Positions 1 through 7,711 of a DNA stretch of 59,471 bases are shown piece by piece (the first letter of the stretch is position 1; each line of letters opens with the position of its first letter). Source of the DNA: Cystobacter ferrugineus (lineage in GTDB: Bacteria; Myxococcota; Myxococcia; Myxococcales; Myxococcaceae). The position numbers and the translations under genes are program-made. Where the stretch lies: positions 347,674 through 407,144 of the forward strand of contig NZ_MPIN01000010.1 of the NCBI RefSeq assembly GCF_001887355.1, given 5' to 3'. Below the pieces are notes generated by a model. It had not been told where the DNA came from. It was given only the letters and a program-made list of their open reading frames with translations, and searched no databases.

Positions 1-1386
1 CACCGCCTTGTTCTTCTGCGCGGCGTACCACTCCACGCCCGTGCCGATGATGTCGCTGAAGGACTCGTTGAGGCCGCCGGACTCGCCGTCGTAGATGAGG
101 CCCGCGGTGCGCTCGGTGAGGCCGTGGGCGATTTCATGGCCCGCGATGTCCAGCGTGGTGAGCGGACCGGCGTTCTTCCCGTCGCCATCGCCGTAGTTCA
201 TCTTCTCGCCGTCCCAGTAGGCGTTGACCATGGGACTGCCGTCCTGCTCGTTCACGTGCACGTAGGAGACGAGCTTCTCGCCCTTGCCATCCAGCGAGTC
301 GCGGCCCAGCACGTCCTTCATGAAGTCGTACGTCATCTCCGCGCCGTAGTGCGCGTCCACCGCCGCCTTGGTGCGCGCGTTGTCACCCGCCTCGCCCCAC
401 ACGTCGTTGACGTCGGTGAAGGGCGTCGTGCCACTGGCCGTCGACCTGTTCCGGGCGTCGTACGTCACCACGCCCCCGCCCCGGCTCTTGTCCTCCAGCG
501 TGTAGGAGCCATTGACCTCCTTCGTGGTCGAGAGGTCCACCTTGCCGCTGTACATGGTGGTGTCATCCGCCTTGCCCGCGACCGGGGTGGAGGGCGTGGA
601 CGGAGGAGTCGTCTTGGACGGGCCCGCCTTGGCGTGCGACACCTCGAGGCCACCCATCTGGTTGAAGCTCTTGAGCAGCGCACCCGTGTTCGCGTCCACC
701 AGGTAGTTCATGCGGCGCGGACCCTGGTCGGCCTTGAAGCTCGAGGTGTTGCTGAGCTGCACGTGGTAGGCGGCGTGGTACTGGCCGTCGTTGCCCTTGA
801 CGACGACGCGCTCGGAGGTGGGGGCGCGGTCGGTGGTGCCGGCGAACTGCTTCTGGGCGATGGCGAGCGCGTCCTTGGCCTCGAGCTTCACGGGCGCCGA
901 GCCCAGGCCCTTGGGGATGCTGGAGAGCTGACCGGTGACGTCGGCCACCTTGCCGTCCTTGTCCAGGTGGCTGATGACCTGCTCGGCGAAGACCTTGGTG
1001 CCCTCGTGGGTCCGGTCCAGGCGCACGTGCGTCATGCCCAGCTCGTCCTTGAACACCTGGCGGGGCGTGACGGCGGCGGCGGCGCCGGGCGAGGCAGCCA
1101 CGCCGCGCGTGGAGCCCCCGAGGAAGTCGAGCGACTTCTGGATGGCGGCCTTCGCCTCCTGGCTGTCGAGGGACAGGGGGCCGGAGGTGGCGGCGCTGAC
1201 AACGGGGGCGGTGAGGGCCACGGCGGGACGCGCGGCGGTGGCGAAGGTCGAACCGGACTCGAACCCCGTGGCGGCGGGCGCCTGGCTCTTGGCGGCGACG
1301 GGCGCCTGGGGCGCGACGGGCGCGGCGGAGGGGGCAACGGGGGACAGGGGCGAGGCGACCGGGGTCTGCTTGTTGGAGACGATCAT
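1..1386 (-). CDS. M4 (thermolysin-type) zinc metalloprotease, C-terminus outside window
   Basis: Reads leftward off the window edge; 462 codons are visible. Zinc site HEIAH is at residues 417-421 and the third ligand Glu441 lies in NESFSD, exactly 20 residues after the second His as in thermolysin; GLTERTAGLIYDGESGGLN between them is typical of M4. The preceding ~330 residues look like an FTP/PepSY-type inhibitory propeptide (for example QVFKDELGMTHVRLDRTHEG and DALAIAQKQF). The start at 1386 gives an Ala/Pro-rich N-terminus with no hydrophobic signal peptide, which is odd for a secreted zymogen; an in-frame stop at 1513-1515 bounds any longer start. Ribosome-binding site is weak. Probably an extracellular or leaderless-secreted protease of the predatory secretome. 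Family assignment is secure; export route is not. Confidence 0.93.
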   Translation of the reverse strand, partial: MIVSNKQTPVASPLSPVAPSAAPVAPQAPVAAKSQAPAATGFESGSTFATAARPAVALTAPVVSAATSGPLSLDSQEAKAAIQKSLDFLGGSTRGVAASPGAAAAVTPRQVFKDELGMTHVRLDRTHEGTKVFAEQVISHLDKDGKVADVTGQLSSIPKGLGSAPVKLEAKDALAIAQKQFAGTTDRAPTSERVVVKGNDGQYHAAYHVQLSNTSSFKADQGPRRMNYLVDANTGALLKSFNQMGGLEVSHAKAGPSKTTPPSTPSTPVAGKADDTTMYSGKVDLSTTKEVNGSYTLEDKSRGGGVVTYDARNRSTASGTTPFTDVNDVWGEAGDNARTKAAVDAHYGAEMTYDFMKDVLGRDSLDGKGEKLVSYVHVNEQDGSPMVNAYWDGEKMNYGDGDGKNAGPLTTLDIAGHEIAHGLTERTAGLIYDGESGGLNESFSDIIGTGVEWYAAQKNKAV

Positions 1387-1829
1387 GGCGGTGAGGCTTT
1401 CTGATCCAGGGTAGGAGAGGTTCGCCCTGTGTAGTTGATGTGCGCCGCATAGAGCATCATGTGTGCCACGCACCGCGTCAGGGCTTTTGATGACGCAACC
1501 CCTTGATTTGACTCAGAACGCCGAGCCGGAGACGTCAGTCACCTGGTAACAGGTGTCACCACGACAAGCGGTGAAGCCCCTCTGGGAAGGGGGTGGAAGG
1601 GCCCTGGTGACAACGTTTTGGGGAGTGATGACACGAGACATCAGGAGAGGTGATGGGCCGGTCCGCGCTGTCCAGATGAGGCCCGATGCAGTCCCGAACC
1701 TACCCAGGATATCGGGTGGTACTCACCCATCCAGGACATCGAGTCGACCTCGGAGGACACGTGGCGCGCCTTGACTTGGGAGGTCGAATCTGGCCCCTTG
1801 GCCATGGAACGCCAGACGAGGAGAGGCAC
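1387..1829. other. Intergenic region with a CACCTG dyad
   Basis: No convincing gene in 443 nt. It holds a short perfect dyad CACCTG-gtaa-CAGGTG at 1540-1555, about 150 nt upstream of the protease start, which could be an operator for the divergent genes. Reading frames here have poor codon bias and no ribosome-binding site. Confidence 0.4.
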
Positions 1830-2297
1830 GTGTCGGACGAGAAGGAATCGCCGGGGGACCGGGTGGGGCCGTACCTGCTGGGAGAGCGGCTCGAGTTGGT
1901 GGGGAGCGGGATGGGCCGCCTGTACCTGGCGCACCATGTCCACACGGGCGCGCGGACCGTGCTGCTGTTCCCCGAGAAGCACCTGGAGGAACTGCTCCAG
2001 GGCGCCTGGGAGGTGAGCCTCTCCGGCAGCAGAGAGTCTTCCTCGGTGAAGATGAAGGTGGAGCGCTCGGCCGGGCCCGTCCCGGCGAAGGAGGTGGCCG
2101 ATGCGCTGCGGCTCATCCTCCAGGCCATCGCGCGCGTGGAGGACAAGGAGCGGCTGTACCAGCACCTCCTCACGAAGCCGGAGGAGCGGCGGGGGCGGTG
2201 GGGCTCACGCTCCGGTTGGGTGCGCGCCGTGCTGGTGGCGCTCGCGGTGGTGGCCGTGGGGCTGGGCGTCTGGCTATTCTACCGTTCAACGCCTTGA
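1830..2297 (+). CDS. Tail-anchored protein with degenerate protein-kinase N-lobe
   Basis: 155 aa from a GTG start preceded by GAGGAGAGG; longer in-frame starts lack a ribosome-binding site. Residues ~9-45 (VGPYLLGERLELVGSGMGRL, then YLAHHVHTGARTVLLF) follow the first strands of a Hanks-type kinase (G-x-Y-x-L-G-x-x-L...G-x-G-M-G-x-V-Y-L-A). The glycine loop is altered and the strand-3 Lys of VALK is missing (TVLLF), and no HRD or DFG region follows. Residues ~132-151 (AVLVALAVVAVGLGVWLFYR) form one C-terminal membrane helix. Inference: a non-catalytic remnant or binding module held in the inner membrane, facing the cytoplasm. It stands alone between the protease and the RCC1 remnant, with a hairpin right after its stop. 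Confidence 0.7.
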   Translation: MSDEKESPGDRVGPYLLGERLELVGSGMGRLYLAHHVHTGARTVLLFPEKHLEELLQGAWEVSLSGSRESSSVKMKVERSAGPVPAKEVADALRLILQAIARVEDKERLYQHLLTKPEERRGRWGSRSGWVRAVLVALAVVAVGLGVWLFYRSTP

Positions 2298-2304
2298 GCA
2301 ACGG

Positions 2305-2334
2305 CCCCAGGTGTCAACCATCAGGCACCTGGGG
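2305..2334 (+). terminator. Hairpin after the pseudokinase gene
   Basis: CCCCAGGTG (2305-2313) pairs perfectly with CACCTGGGG (2326-2334) around a 12-nt loop, 8 nt after the stop codon. No U-tract follows, so it may end transcription with Rho or protect the 3' end. Confidence 0.45.
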
Positions 2335-2389
2335 CGGGGGATGACATCCCCCAGACATTGCCCTCAATACAGCAAGGAGCGAATGACGG

Positions 2390-2787
2390 TGGTTGTGTAC
2401 AAGGGGGGCCCATTGCCCAGCTGGCCGTAGGAGTTGTGGCCCCAGGTCCATACGGTGCCGTCGGAGCGCACCACCAGCGCATGGGAGGAGCCCGCCGCCA
2501 CGGCCACCACTCCGCTCAACCCTGGCACCTGCACTGGCACCGAGCGGCTGGTCCTGGTGCCATCAGATGTTGCTGCCTACTGCCCAGACGGTGCCATTGG
2601 GGCGCAGTGTCAGAGAATGTGAGCCTCCCGCCACGAGACGGACTTGCGGCTGTGCGGCCCGCAGCGGAGCGCCCATCACCGCCTGCGCTCCTGACTCGGC
2701 AGTGGGCTGACCACAACCCACCCCCATCAGCACTCCAATCCAGACGCCCAGCAGTCTGGTCATCCATCGTCCTGCATGGCTTTGCAT
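2390..2787 (-). pseudogene. Remnant of an RCC1-repeat lipoprotein gene
   Basis: Minus-strand reading from 2787 gives a lipoprotein-like N-terminus (hydrophobic stretch ending VLMGVGC) followed by an RCC1 blade start, VAGGSHSLTLRPNGTVWAVG. The frame then breaks; about 30 nt later in another frame another RCC1 unit continues (TRTSRSVPVQVPGLSGVVAV, AAGSSHALVVRSDGTVWTWG, HNSYGQLGNG) and ends near 2390. RCC1 beta-propellers of this kind normally have many repeats and over 350 residues, so most of the gene is gone and the rest is frameshifted. Seen directly: the repeat text and frame change. Inferred: a decayed cell-surface or periplasmic propeller lipoprotein, broken next to where the toxin cassettes sit. 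Confidence 0.75.
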
Positions 2788-2927
2788 TGCGTTGCTCCTG
2801 TTCAGAGAAAGAGGTGGGTATCAGCAACAAAGTACCGGAGGCCCTATTACCCATGAACGTGTCACGCCAAAAAAGCGAAGAGAGGGCGAACGATCAAGGT
2901 TCCGTATTCAGGGAAGATTCTGGGGAG

Positions 2928-5027
2928 ATGGCCCGACGGAACACCCACCCGCTCCTTTCCTCCTTCGCCGCGCTCCTTCTCATGGTGGGTTGTGTCACGG
3001 ATTCGTCACCTGGAAGCCTGCTGTTCCACCCGGAGACGATGGGGGGAGCAGGTGGCGTCCCTCGGGTTGCCCGTTCCTCCGAGGGAGGCATGCCCTCCCG
3101 TGGCGACCAGGCACTGCCTTCCGGCTGGCCCGACTTCTCCGACGACGCCCAGACGCTCCTGGCTCCCTTCCTCTCCTGCGCCTCACCAGGCGACTTCCTC
3201 GCCTTGCAGCAGCGCGTGGACATGCCCCGGCTGCTGGCGCGCTTGGACACCTGGAGCGCCGTGCGACTCGGCTCCCTCGGTCCCGTGCGCGAGGAGGCTT
3301 CCGGCCCGCTCAACCGCCAGCGCACCGCGTTCCTCCTCCAGTCCCTGGAGCGCTACGGCGCCGCCAACACCGAGGTGCTCGCCCACTTCGTCCTCGACTC
3401 CTGTCATGACGATGACTTGAAAGACATCCTCCTGCTGCTCGCCCGGGACAGGCGGCTCTCGGAGCTGCTCGAGCAACTGCCCTCCCTGGGCCCGGCGCTG
3501 GAGGCGAGAGGCATCCAGCCCTCGGCCCTCACCGAGCGGGACTTCGCATGGAGCGACCTGGGCCGGGGCCTGGCTCGCGCGGGCAAGGACGCACTCGCCA
3601 CCATTCCCCTGGTGGAGGGAGTCTCTTCGCGGCTCATGGAGTTGCAGGCGCTCAAGGAGCAGTTGCCAACGCCCTACCAGTGGGCACTCGACGCGGTGGA
3701 GCGGGCGCAGCTCGAGCGGCGGTTCTCCCCGGGTCCTGTGCTGCTGGGGACCGTGGACCACATGACCTTCGGCGTGCCGCTGGGCTTCTACGGGCTGGTG
3801 GCTGGCACGGGCCACGGGGCGTACGAGCTGAGCCAGGGCCGCTACGAGCAGGCGGTGCGCGAACTGGCCCCCGCGGCCCTGGTGGTGACGCTGTACGCGG
3901 GAGGCAAAGGCGCGCGCTGGCTGTCCGAGCCCCACGGTGTCTCGGGAGTGGGGACGCGGGTGGGGAGCGGACTGGAAGTGCTGGAGTCTCGGGCCAGGGG
4001 CCTCCAGGAGATGGCGCGGCGCCTGGAGGATTTGCTGGGTGTGGAGGGGATGCGCGAGGTGTTCGGGCACATCCGCGCCAGTCGGGAAGCGGGCCGCCTG
4101 GTGGCCGTGGGAGGCGTGGATGCGGCCCTCGCCTTGCGCGAGGCGCGGGGCAACGTGCTCCAGGCCCAGGCCATGATGGCCCGAGCCCGGCCGGGAGCGA
4201 CAGGCGCTTCGGCGGCCCGGAGCGGCACGGGAACGGGCCTCGGGGGATTGGCCTCGCTGGTGGACGAGGGAGCGGGCCTCACCCGGGAGGTGGTGGAGGC
4301 CAGGCTGGAGTTGGCGGAGTTGGAAGCACCGGGCCCGCGTCTGACCAGGGACGTGGCGGTGCTGGAGAAGCAACGGCCCGCCCTCTCGGCGCCGCCGCTC
4401 GGAGCCGAGGGCAACCCGCGTTGGGGGGAGTACGTCGCCTACTACGAGAAGCGCCTGGGGGACATCCAACAGGGCAAGGCCGCCGAGGCGCCTCTGCGCT
4501 GGGCGCCCTACGAGCAGCTCTGGGGATGGTTCACCCGGGGGCTGGTCTTCGAGCGACATATGGTGGTGCTACTGGAAGCCGACGCGAAACTGCCTCGTGC
4601 ACAGCGCCGCTTCCTCGGGGACTTCCACAAGCCTCGTATTGAAAGGTACGTGGGCGTGAAGAAGCCGGACACAGGACTACGCTATGCGGACGTGCTCATC
4701 ATCGAAGAAGGAGCGCTTGCTGGAGGTCCAGCTCGCGTCGAGACATTCAGCTTCAAGAGCCGCAATCTCGCGCGGCTGGACGGAAAAGCGTTGAAGACGC
4801 AGATGGTTGAGGATGCCAAGGAAGCGCTGTGGAAATACGGAGAGACCGTGGACATCCGCCGGGACTCCCTCCAGCCCTTTCTCAGGCAGGGCAGCAAGGT
4901 GACCGCCCAACGCGTCCGCCTCATCTATGAGGGCGGCGAACTCGAGCCCACGAACGTCAACAACCTGAACGCCGCCATGCGAGAAGCGGAGAGTGCGTTT
5001 CCGGGAGTGGAGATCCTGTTCCAATGA
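2928..5027 (+). CDS. Lipoprotein polymorphic toxin, copy A (SitA-like, Tox-REase-5-like C-terminus)
   Basis: 699 aa. The N-terminus is a lipoprotein signal (hydrophobic stretch then LLLMVGC); the start is chosen because the paralogue at 6438 begins identically with the same upstream bases (TTCCGTATTC...TGGGGAG next to ATG). Residues ~25-300 are a conserved helical delivery region; ~280-330 contain a hydrophobic segment (PAALVVTLYAGG nearby); the last ~165 residues are a separate domain with D588 (LRYADVLIIEE) and, 20 residues on, FSFKSRN with K610. This resembles a PD-(D/E)XK nuclease core in which the usual Glu of E-x-K is Ser608; E605 may substitute. Stop overlaps the next gene's ATG (ATGA), the standard toxin-immunity layout. 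Known: myxobacterial SitA toxins are outer-membrane lipoproteins delivered by TraA/B outer-membrane exchange. Membership here is inference. Confidence 0.75.
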   Translation: MARRNTHPLLSSFAALLLMVGCVTDSSPGSLLFHPETMGGAGGVPRVARSSEGGMPSRGDQALPSGWPDFSDDAQTLLAPFLSCASPGDFLALQQRVDMPRLLARLDTWSAVRLGSLGPVREEASGPLNRQRTAFLLQSLERYGAANTEVLAHFVLDSCHDDDLKDILLLLARDRRLSELLEQLPSLGPALEARGIQPSALTERDFAWSDLGRGLARAGKDALATIPLVEGVSSRLMELQALKEQLPTPYQWALDAVERAQLERRFSPGPVLLGTVDHMTFGVPLGFYGLVAGTGHGAYELSQGRYEQAVRELAPAALVVTLYAGGKGARWLSEPHGVSGVGTRVGSGLEVLESRARGLQEMARRLEDLLGVEGMREVFGHIRASREAGRLVAVGGVDAALALREARGNVLQAQAMMARARPGATGASAARSGTGTGLGGLASLVDEGAGLTREVVEARLELAELEAPGPRLTRDVAVLEKQRPALSAPPLGAEGNPRWGEYVAYYEKRLGDIQQGKAAEAPLRWAPYEQLWGWFTRGLVFERHMVVLLEADAKLPRAQRRFLGDFHKPRIERYVGVKKPDTGLRYADVLIIEEGALAGGPARVETFSFKSRNLARLDGKALKTQMVEDAKEALWKYGETVDIRRDSLQPFLRQGSKVTAQRVRLIYEGGELEPTNVNNLNAAMREAESAFPGVEILFQ

Positions 5028-6364
5028 AGCGGCTGAGCGTGCATGACTTGAAGCCGGAAGACAGCCTCCAGCTCCTATTCGAAGGTGCGTTCGATCCTCG
5101 GGCGGCACGAGAGGACGAACTGGAGCCTCTTCTCCAGGCGCTCGAGCAGTACGCCGACGGGTGGATGCCAGATGTCGCTGAAGGCAAGCGTCGACGCAAA
5201 TACGCTCGTACCGCCATCTGGAAGGCCCTGGAAGAGGAGCACAACGGAAACAGCACGGCCCTCGGGCTCTACCGGACGCAGTGGCCCGCGTTGGACATGA
5301 CACTCTGGCTCAGACTGCCTCCCCGGCCTTCCGTGCTGGACCTGAGCATCGAGGTGAAGCCTCTCTCCTTCTTCTCAGAGGAGGAGCGCTGTCGCCACTT
5401 CGTGGAGATGGTGCGCGCCTGGGCCTGTCGCTATCCCGTCACCCATGCCGCGGCCCATAGTGTGGCGGACTGGGCGTTGACGAACGCGCCCCTCTTCGGC
5501 CGCGACAAGCAGACCTGGTACCGGGACGGGTTCGACAAGGTCTACGAGGTGTCCTGGCTCAACGTCTTCGGCACGAAGCTGGTGGACACCATCGGCCGCG
5601 AGCGCGTGCTGTCCACGCCCGCCTGGCGGGTGGAGGAATTGCCCAACGGCTGCGTCCTGCTGGTGACCCGGCCCACCGCCGCGGACTTCGCCAGCGAGCA
5701 GGCGCGTCTCGCCCAGGCTCGCGCCCACGTCCACCTCCGTCCCGACCTGGACTTCGACTCCGTGCTGCGCACCCTGCGCGAGCGCAGCGCCACGCTCGCC
5801 CCCGTGCAGCCCCGCTTCCACCCGGACGTGGCGCCGCTTCTCTCTCGCGTGGTCGACCACGTCGCCAGTCATAAGCGCCAGCAAAGGATCGCCGAGCTCA
5901 ACACCTGGCAGCCCCCCGAACCCAACGAGTGGCGCTCCGCTAGCTCCGCCCTGCCCCCGGATGTGGAGGACCCGGAGCGTGCGTGCGAGCACTATCGCCT
6001 CCTCGCCGAGCACCTCGTGGCCTTGCTGCACTCCGAGGTCCCCTCCGTCTTCGACGCCACGCCCGAGTCACTCACGGACGTGGACTTCTACTTCTGGCGC
6101 GAGGAGTTCCCGACGAGCCGTCCGCGCGAAGCCATCGACGAGCGCGCGGTGCCCGCCCTGGGCGCGTACCTGGGTGAAGTCCTGGTTCGTCACCTGGGCG
6201 GTCAGTGGCTCCCGCGCCAGAAGCTCGACGAGGCCCAGGTACGCGTGGGCCACCGCCTCTGGTTGCCCTTCGCCCGCGCACGCCACGCCCTGCGCTCGCG
6301 GCAAGCGCTGCTCGACTCCTCCCTCACCCAGCTCTACCGGGTGGCCGAGCGGCATCGGGGCTGA
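5024..6364 (+). CDS. Cognate immunity protein, copy A (Imm52-like N-terminal part)
   Basis: 446 aa, cytoplasmic (no signal or membrane segment), start overlapping the toxin stop by 4 nt, so translationally coupled. Residues ~1-270 look like the immunity-52 type found beside Tox-REase-5 toxins (YADGWMPDV, GLYRTQWPALDM, RDKQTWYRDGFDKVYEVSWL, LRPDLDFDSVLRTLRERS). The C-terminal ~170 residues are an added domain I cannot name (DVDFYFWREEFPTSRP, then a basic tail). The protein would bind and block the nuclease domain encoded upstream. Compared with its duplicate at 7708, the first ~140 residues differ most and the last ~250 are almost identical, so the N-terminal part probably carries toxin specificity. 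The family name is from memory, not from a search. Confidence 0.75.
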   Translation: MKRLSVHDLKPEDSLQLLFEGAFDPRAAREDELEPLLQALEQYADGWMPDVAEGKRRRKYARTAIWKALEEEHNGNSTALGLYRTQWPALDMTLWLRLPPRPSVLDLSIEVKPLSFFSEEERCRHFVEMVRAWACRYPVTHAAAHSVADWALTNAPLFGRDKQTWYRDGFDKVYEVSWLNVFGTKLVDTIGRERVLSTPAWRVEELPNGCVLLVTRPTAADFASEQARLAQARAHVHLRPDLDFDSVLRTLRERSATLAPVQPRFHPDVAPLLSRVVDHVASHKRQQRIAELNTWQPPEPNEWRSASSALPPDVEDPERACEHYRLLAEHLVALLHSEVPSVFDATPESLTDVDFYFWREEFPTSRPREAIDERAVPALGAYLGEVLVRHLGGQWLPRQKLDEAQVRVGHRLWLPFARARHALRSRQALLDSSLTQLYRVAERHRG

Positions 6365-6437
6365 CACCATCCCTCCGCGGAAAGCGTGAGGTGACGCCCG
6401 GGCGCGGAGTTCCGTATTCTGGGTAGCTTTTGGGGAG

Positions 6438-7711
6438 ATGGCCCGCCAGAACACCCCCTCGTTCCTTCCCTCCTTCGCCGCGCTCCTGCTCATCGCGGGT
6501 TGTGCCACCGGCTCGCCACCTGGGAGCCTGCTGTTCCACCCGGAGGCGATAGGAGGAGCAGGTGGCTTCCCTCGGGTTGCCCATTCCTCTCAGGGAGACA
6601 CGCTCGGGGAAACGCCCTCTCGCGGCGACCGGGCCCTGCCTTCCGGCTGGCCCGACTTCTCCTCCGACGACGCCCAGGCACTCCTGGAGCCCTTCCTCTC
6701 CTGCACCTCGCCGGGCGACTTCCTCGCCTTGCAGCAGCGCGTGGACATGTCCCGGCTGGTGGCGCGGTTGGATGCCTGGAGCGCCGTGCGCCTCGGCTCC
6801 CGGGGTCCCGTGCGCGAGGAGGCTTCCGGCCCGCTCAATCGCCAGCGCACCGCGTTCCTCCTCCAGTCCCTGGAGCGCTACGGCGCCGCCAACACCGAGG
6901 TGCTCGCCCACTTCGTCCTCGACTCCTGTCATGACGATGACTTGAAGGACATCCTCCTCCTGCTCGCCCGGGACAGACGGCTCTCGGAGTTGCTCGAGCA
7001 CTTGCCCTCCCTGGGCCCGGCGCTGGAGGCGAGGGGCTTCAAACCCTCGGCCCTCACCGAGCGGGACTTCGCATGGAGCGACCTGGGCCGGGGCCTGGCT
7101 CGCGCGGGCAAGGACGCACTCGCCACCATTCCCCTGGTGGAGGGAGCCTCTTCGCGGCTCATGGAGTTGCAGGCGCTCAAGGAGCAGTTGCCGCCGCCCT
7201 ACCAGCGGGCGCTCGACGCGGTGGAGCAGGCGCAGCTCGAGCGGCGCTTCTCCCCGGGCCCTGTGTTGATGGGGACCGTCGCGCCCAGCGCCGCTTCCTC
7301 GGGGACTTCGACAAGCCGCTCGTTCAAAAGTACGTGGGCGTGAAGAAGCAGGAGGGAGTCCTGCGCTATGCGGATGTACTCATCATCGAAGAAGGCACGA
7401 TCGCTGGAGGTCCAGTTCGCGTCGAGACATTCAGCCTCAAGAGCCGAAACCTTTCAGGAATGGCAAGGGACGCATTGGAATCCCAGATGAAGGTGGACGC
7501 GGCGGAGGCCCTGCGGAAGTACGGGGAGGCGCTGGACATCCGCCGAGACTCGCTCCGGTCCCTTCTGCGAGAGGGCAGCAAGGTGCCCATCCAGCGGGTC
7601 CGCCTCATCTACGAGGGCGGTGAGCTCAAGCCCAAGAACGTAGCCGACCTGGACGCCGCCGTGAGAGAAGCGGAGAACGCGGTTCCGGGAGTGGAGGTGC
7701 TGTTTCAATGA
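6438..7711 (+). pseudogene. Lipoprotein toxin, copy B, inactivated by internal deletion
   Basis: Near-identical to the first ~275 residues of the copy-A toxin, with the same lipobox (LLLIAGC). After ..SPGPVLMGTV the frame shifts and stops at 7343. Comparison with copy A shows that the segment equivalent to about 3754-4594 (~841 nt, not a multiple of three) is missing, joined at GGGGACCG/TCGCGCCCAGCG near 7279-7290. The downstream frame still encodes an intact nuclease-like C-terminal domain (LRYADVLIIEEG, FSLKSRNL, RVRLIYEGGELKPKN), ending at 7711, but has no plausible start. Loss of the hydrophobic middle plus the frameshift should abolish a secreted toxin. The upstream 73-nt gap to the copy-A immunity stop repeats the copy-A leader. 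Confidence 0.88.

Noticed and set aside
7073..7711. Downstream half of toxin copy B as a separate gene
   Set aside because: Intact nuclease-like domain but no plausible start or ribosome-binding site; better explained as the broken end of the copy-B toxin.
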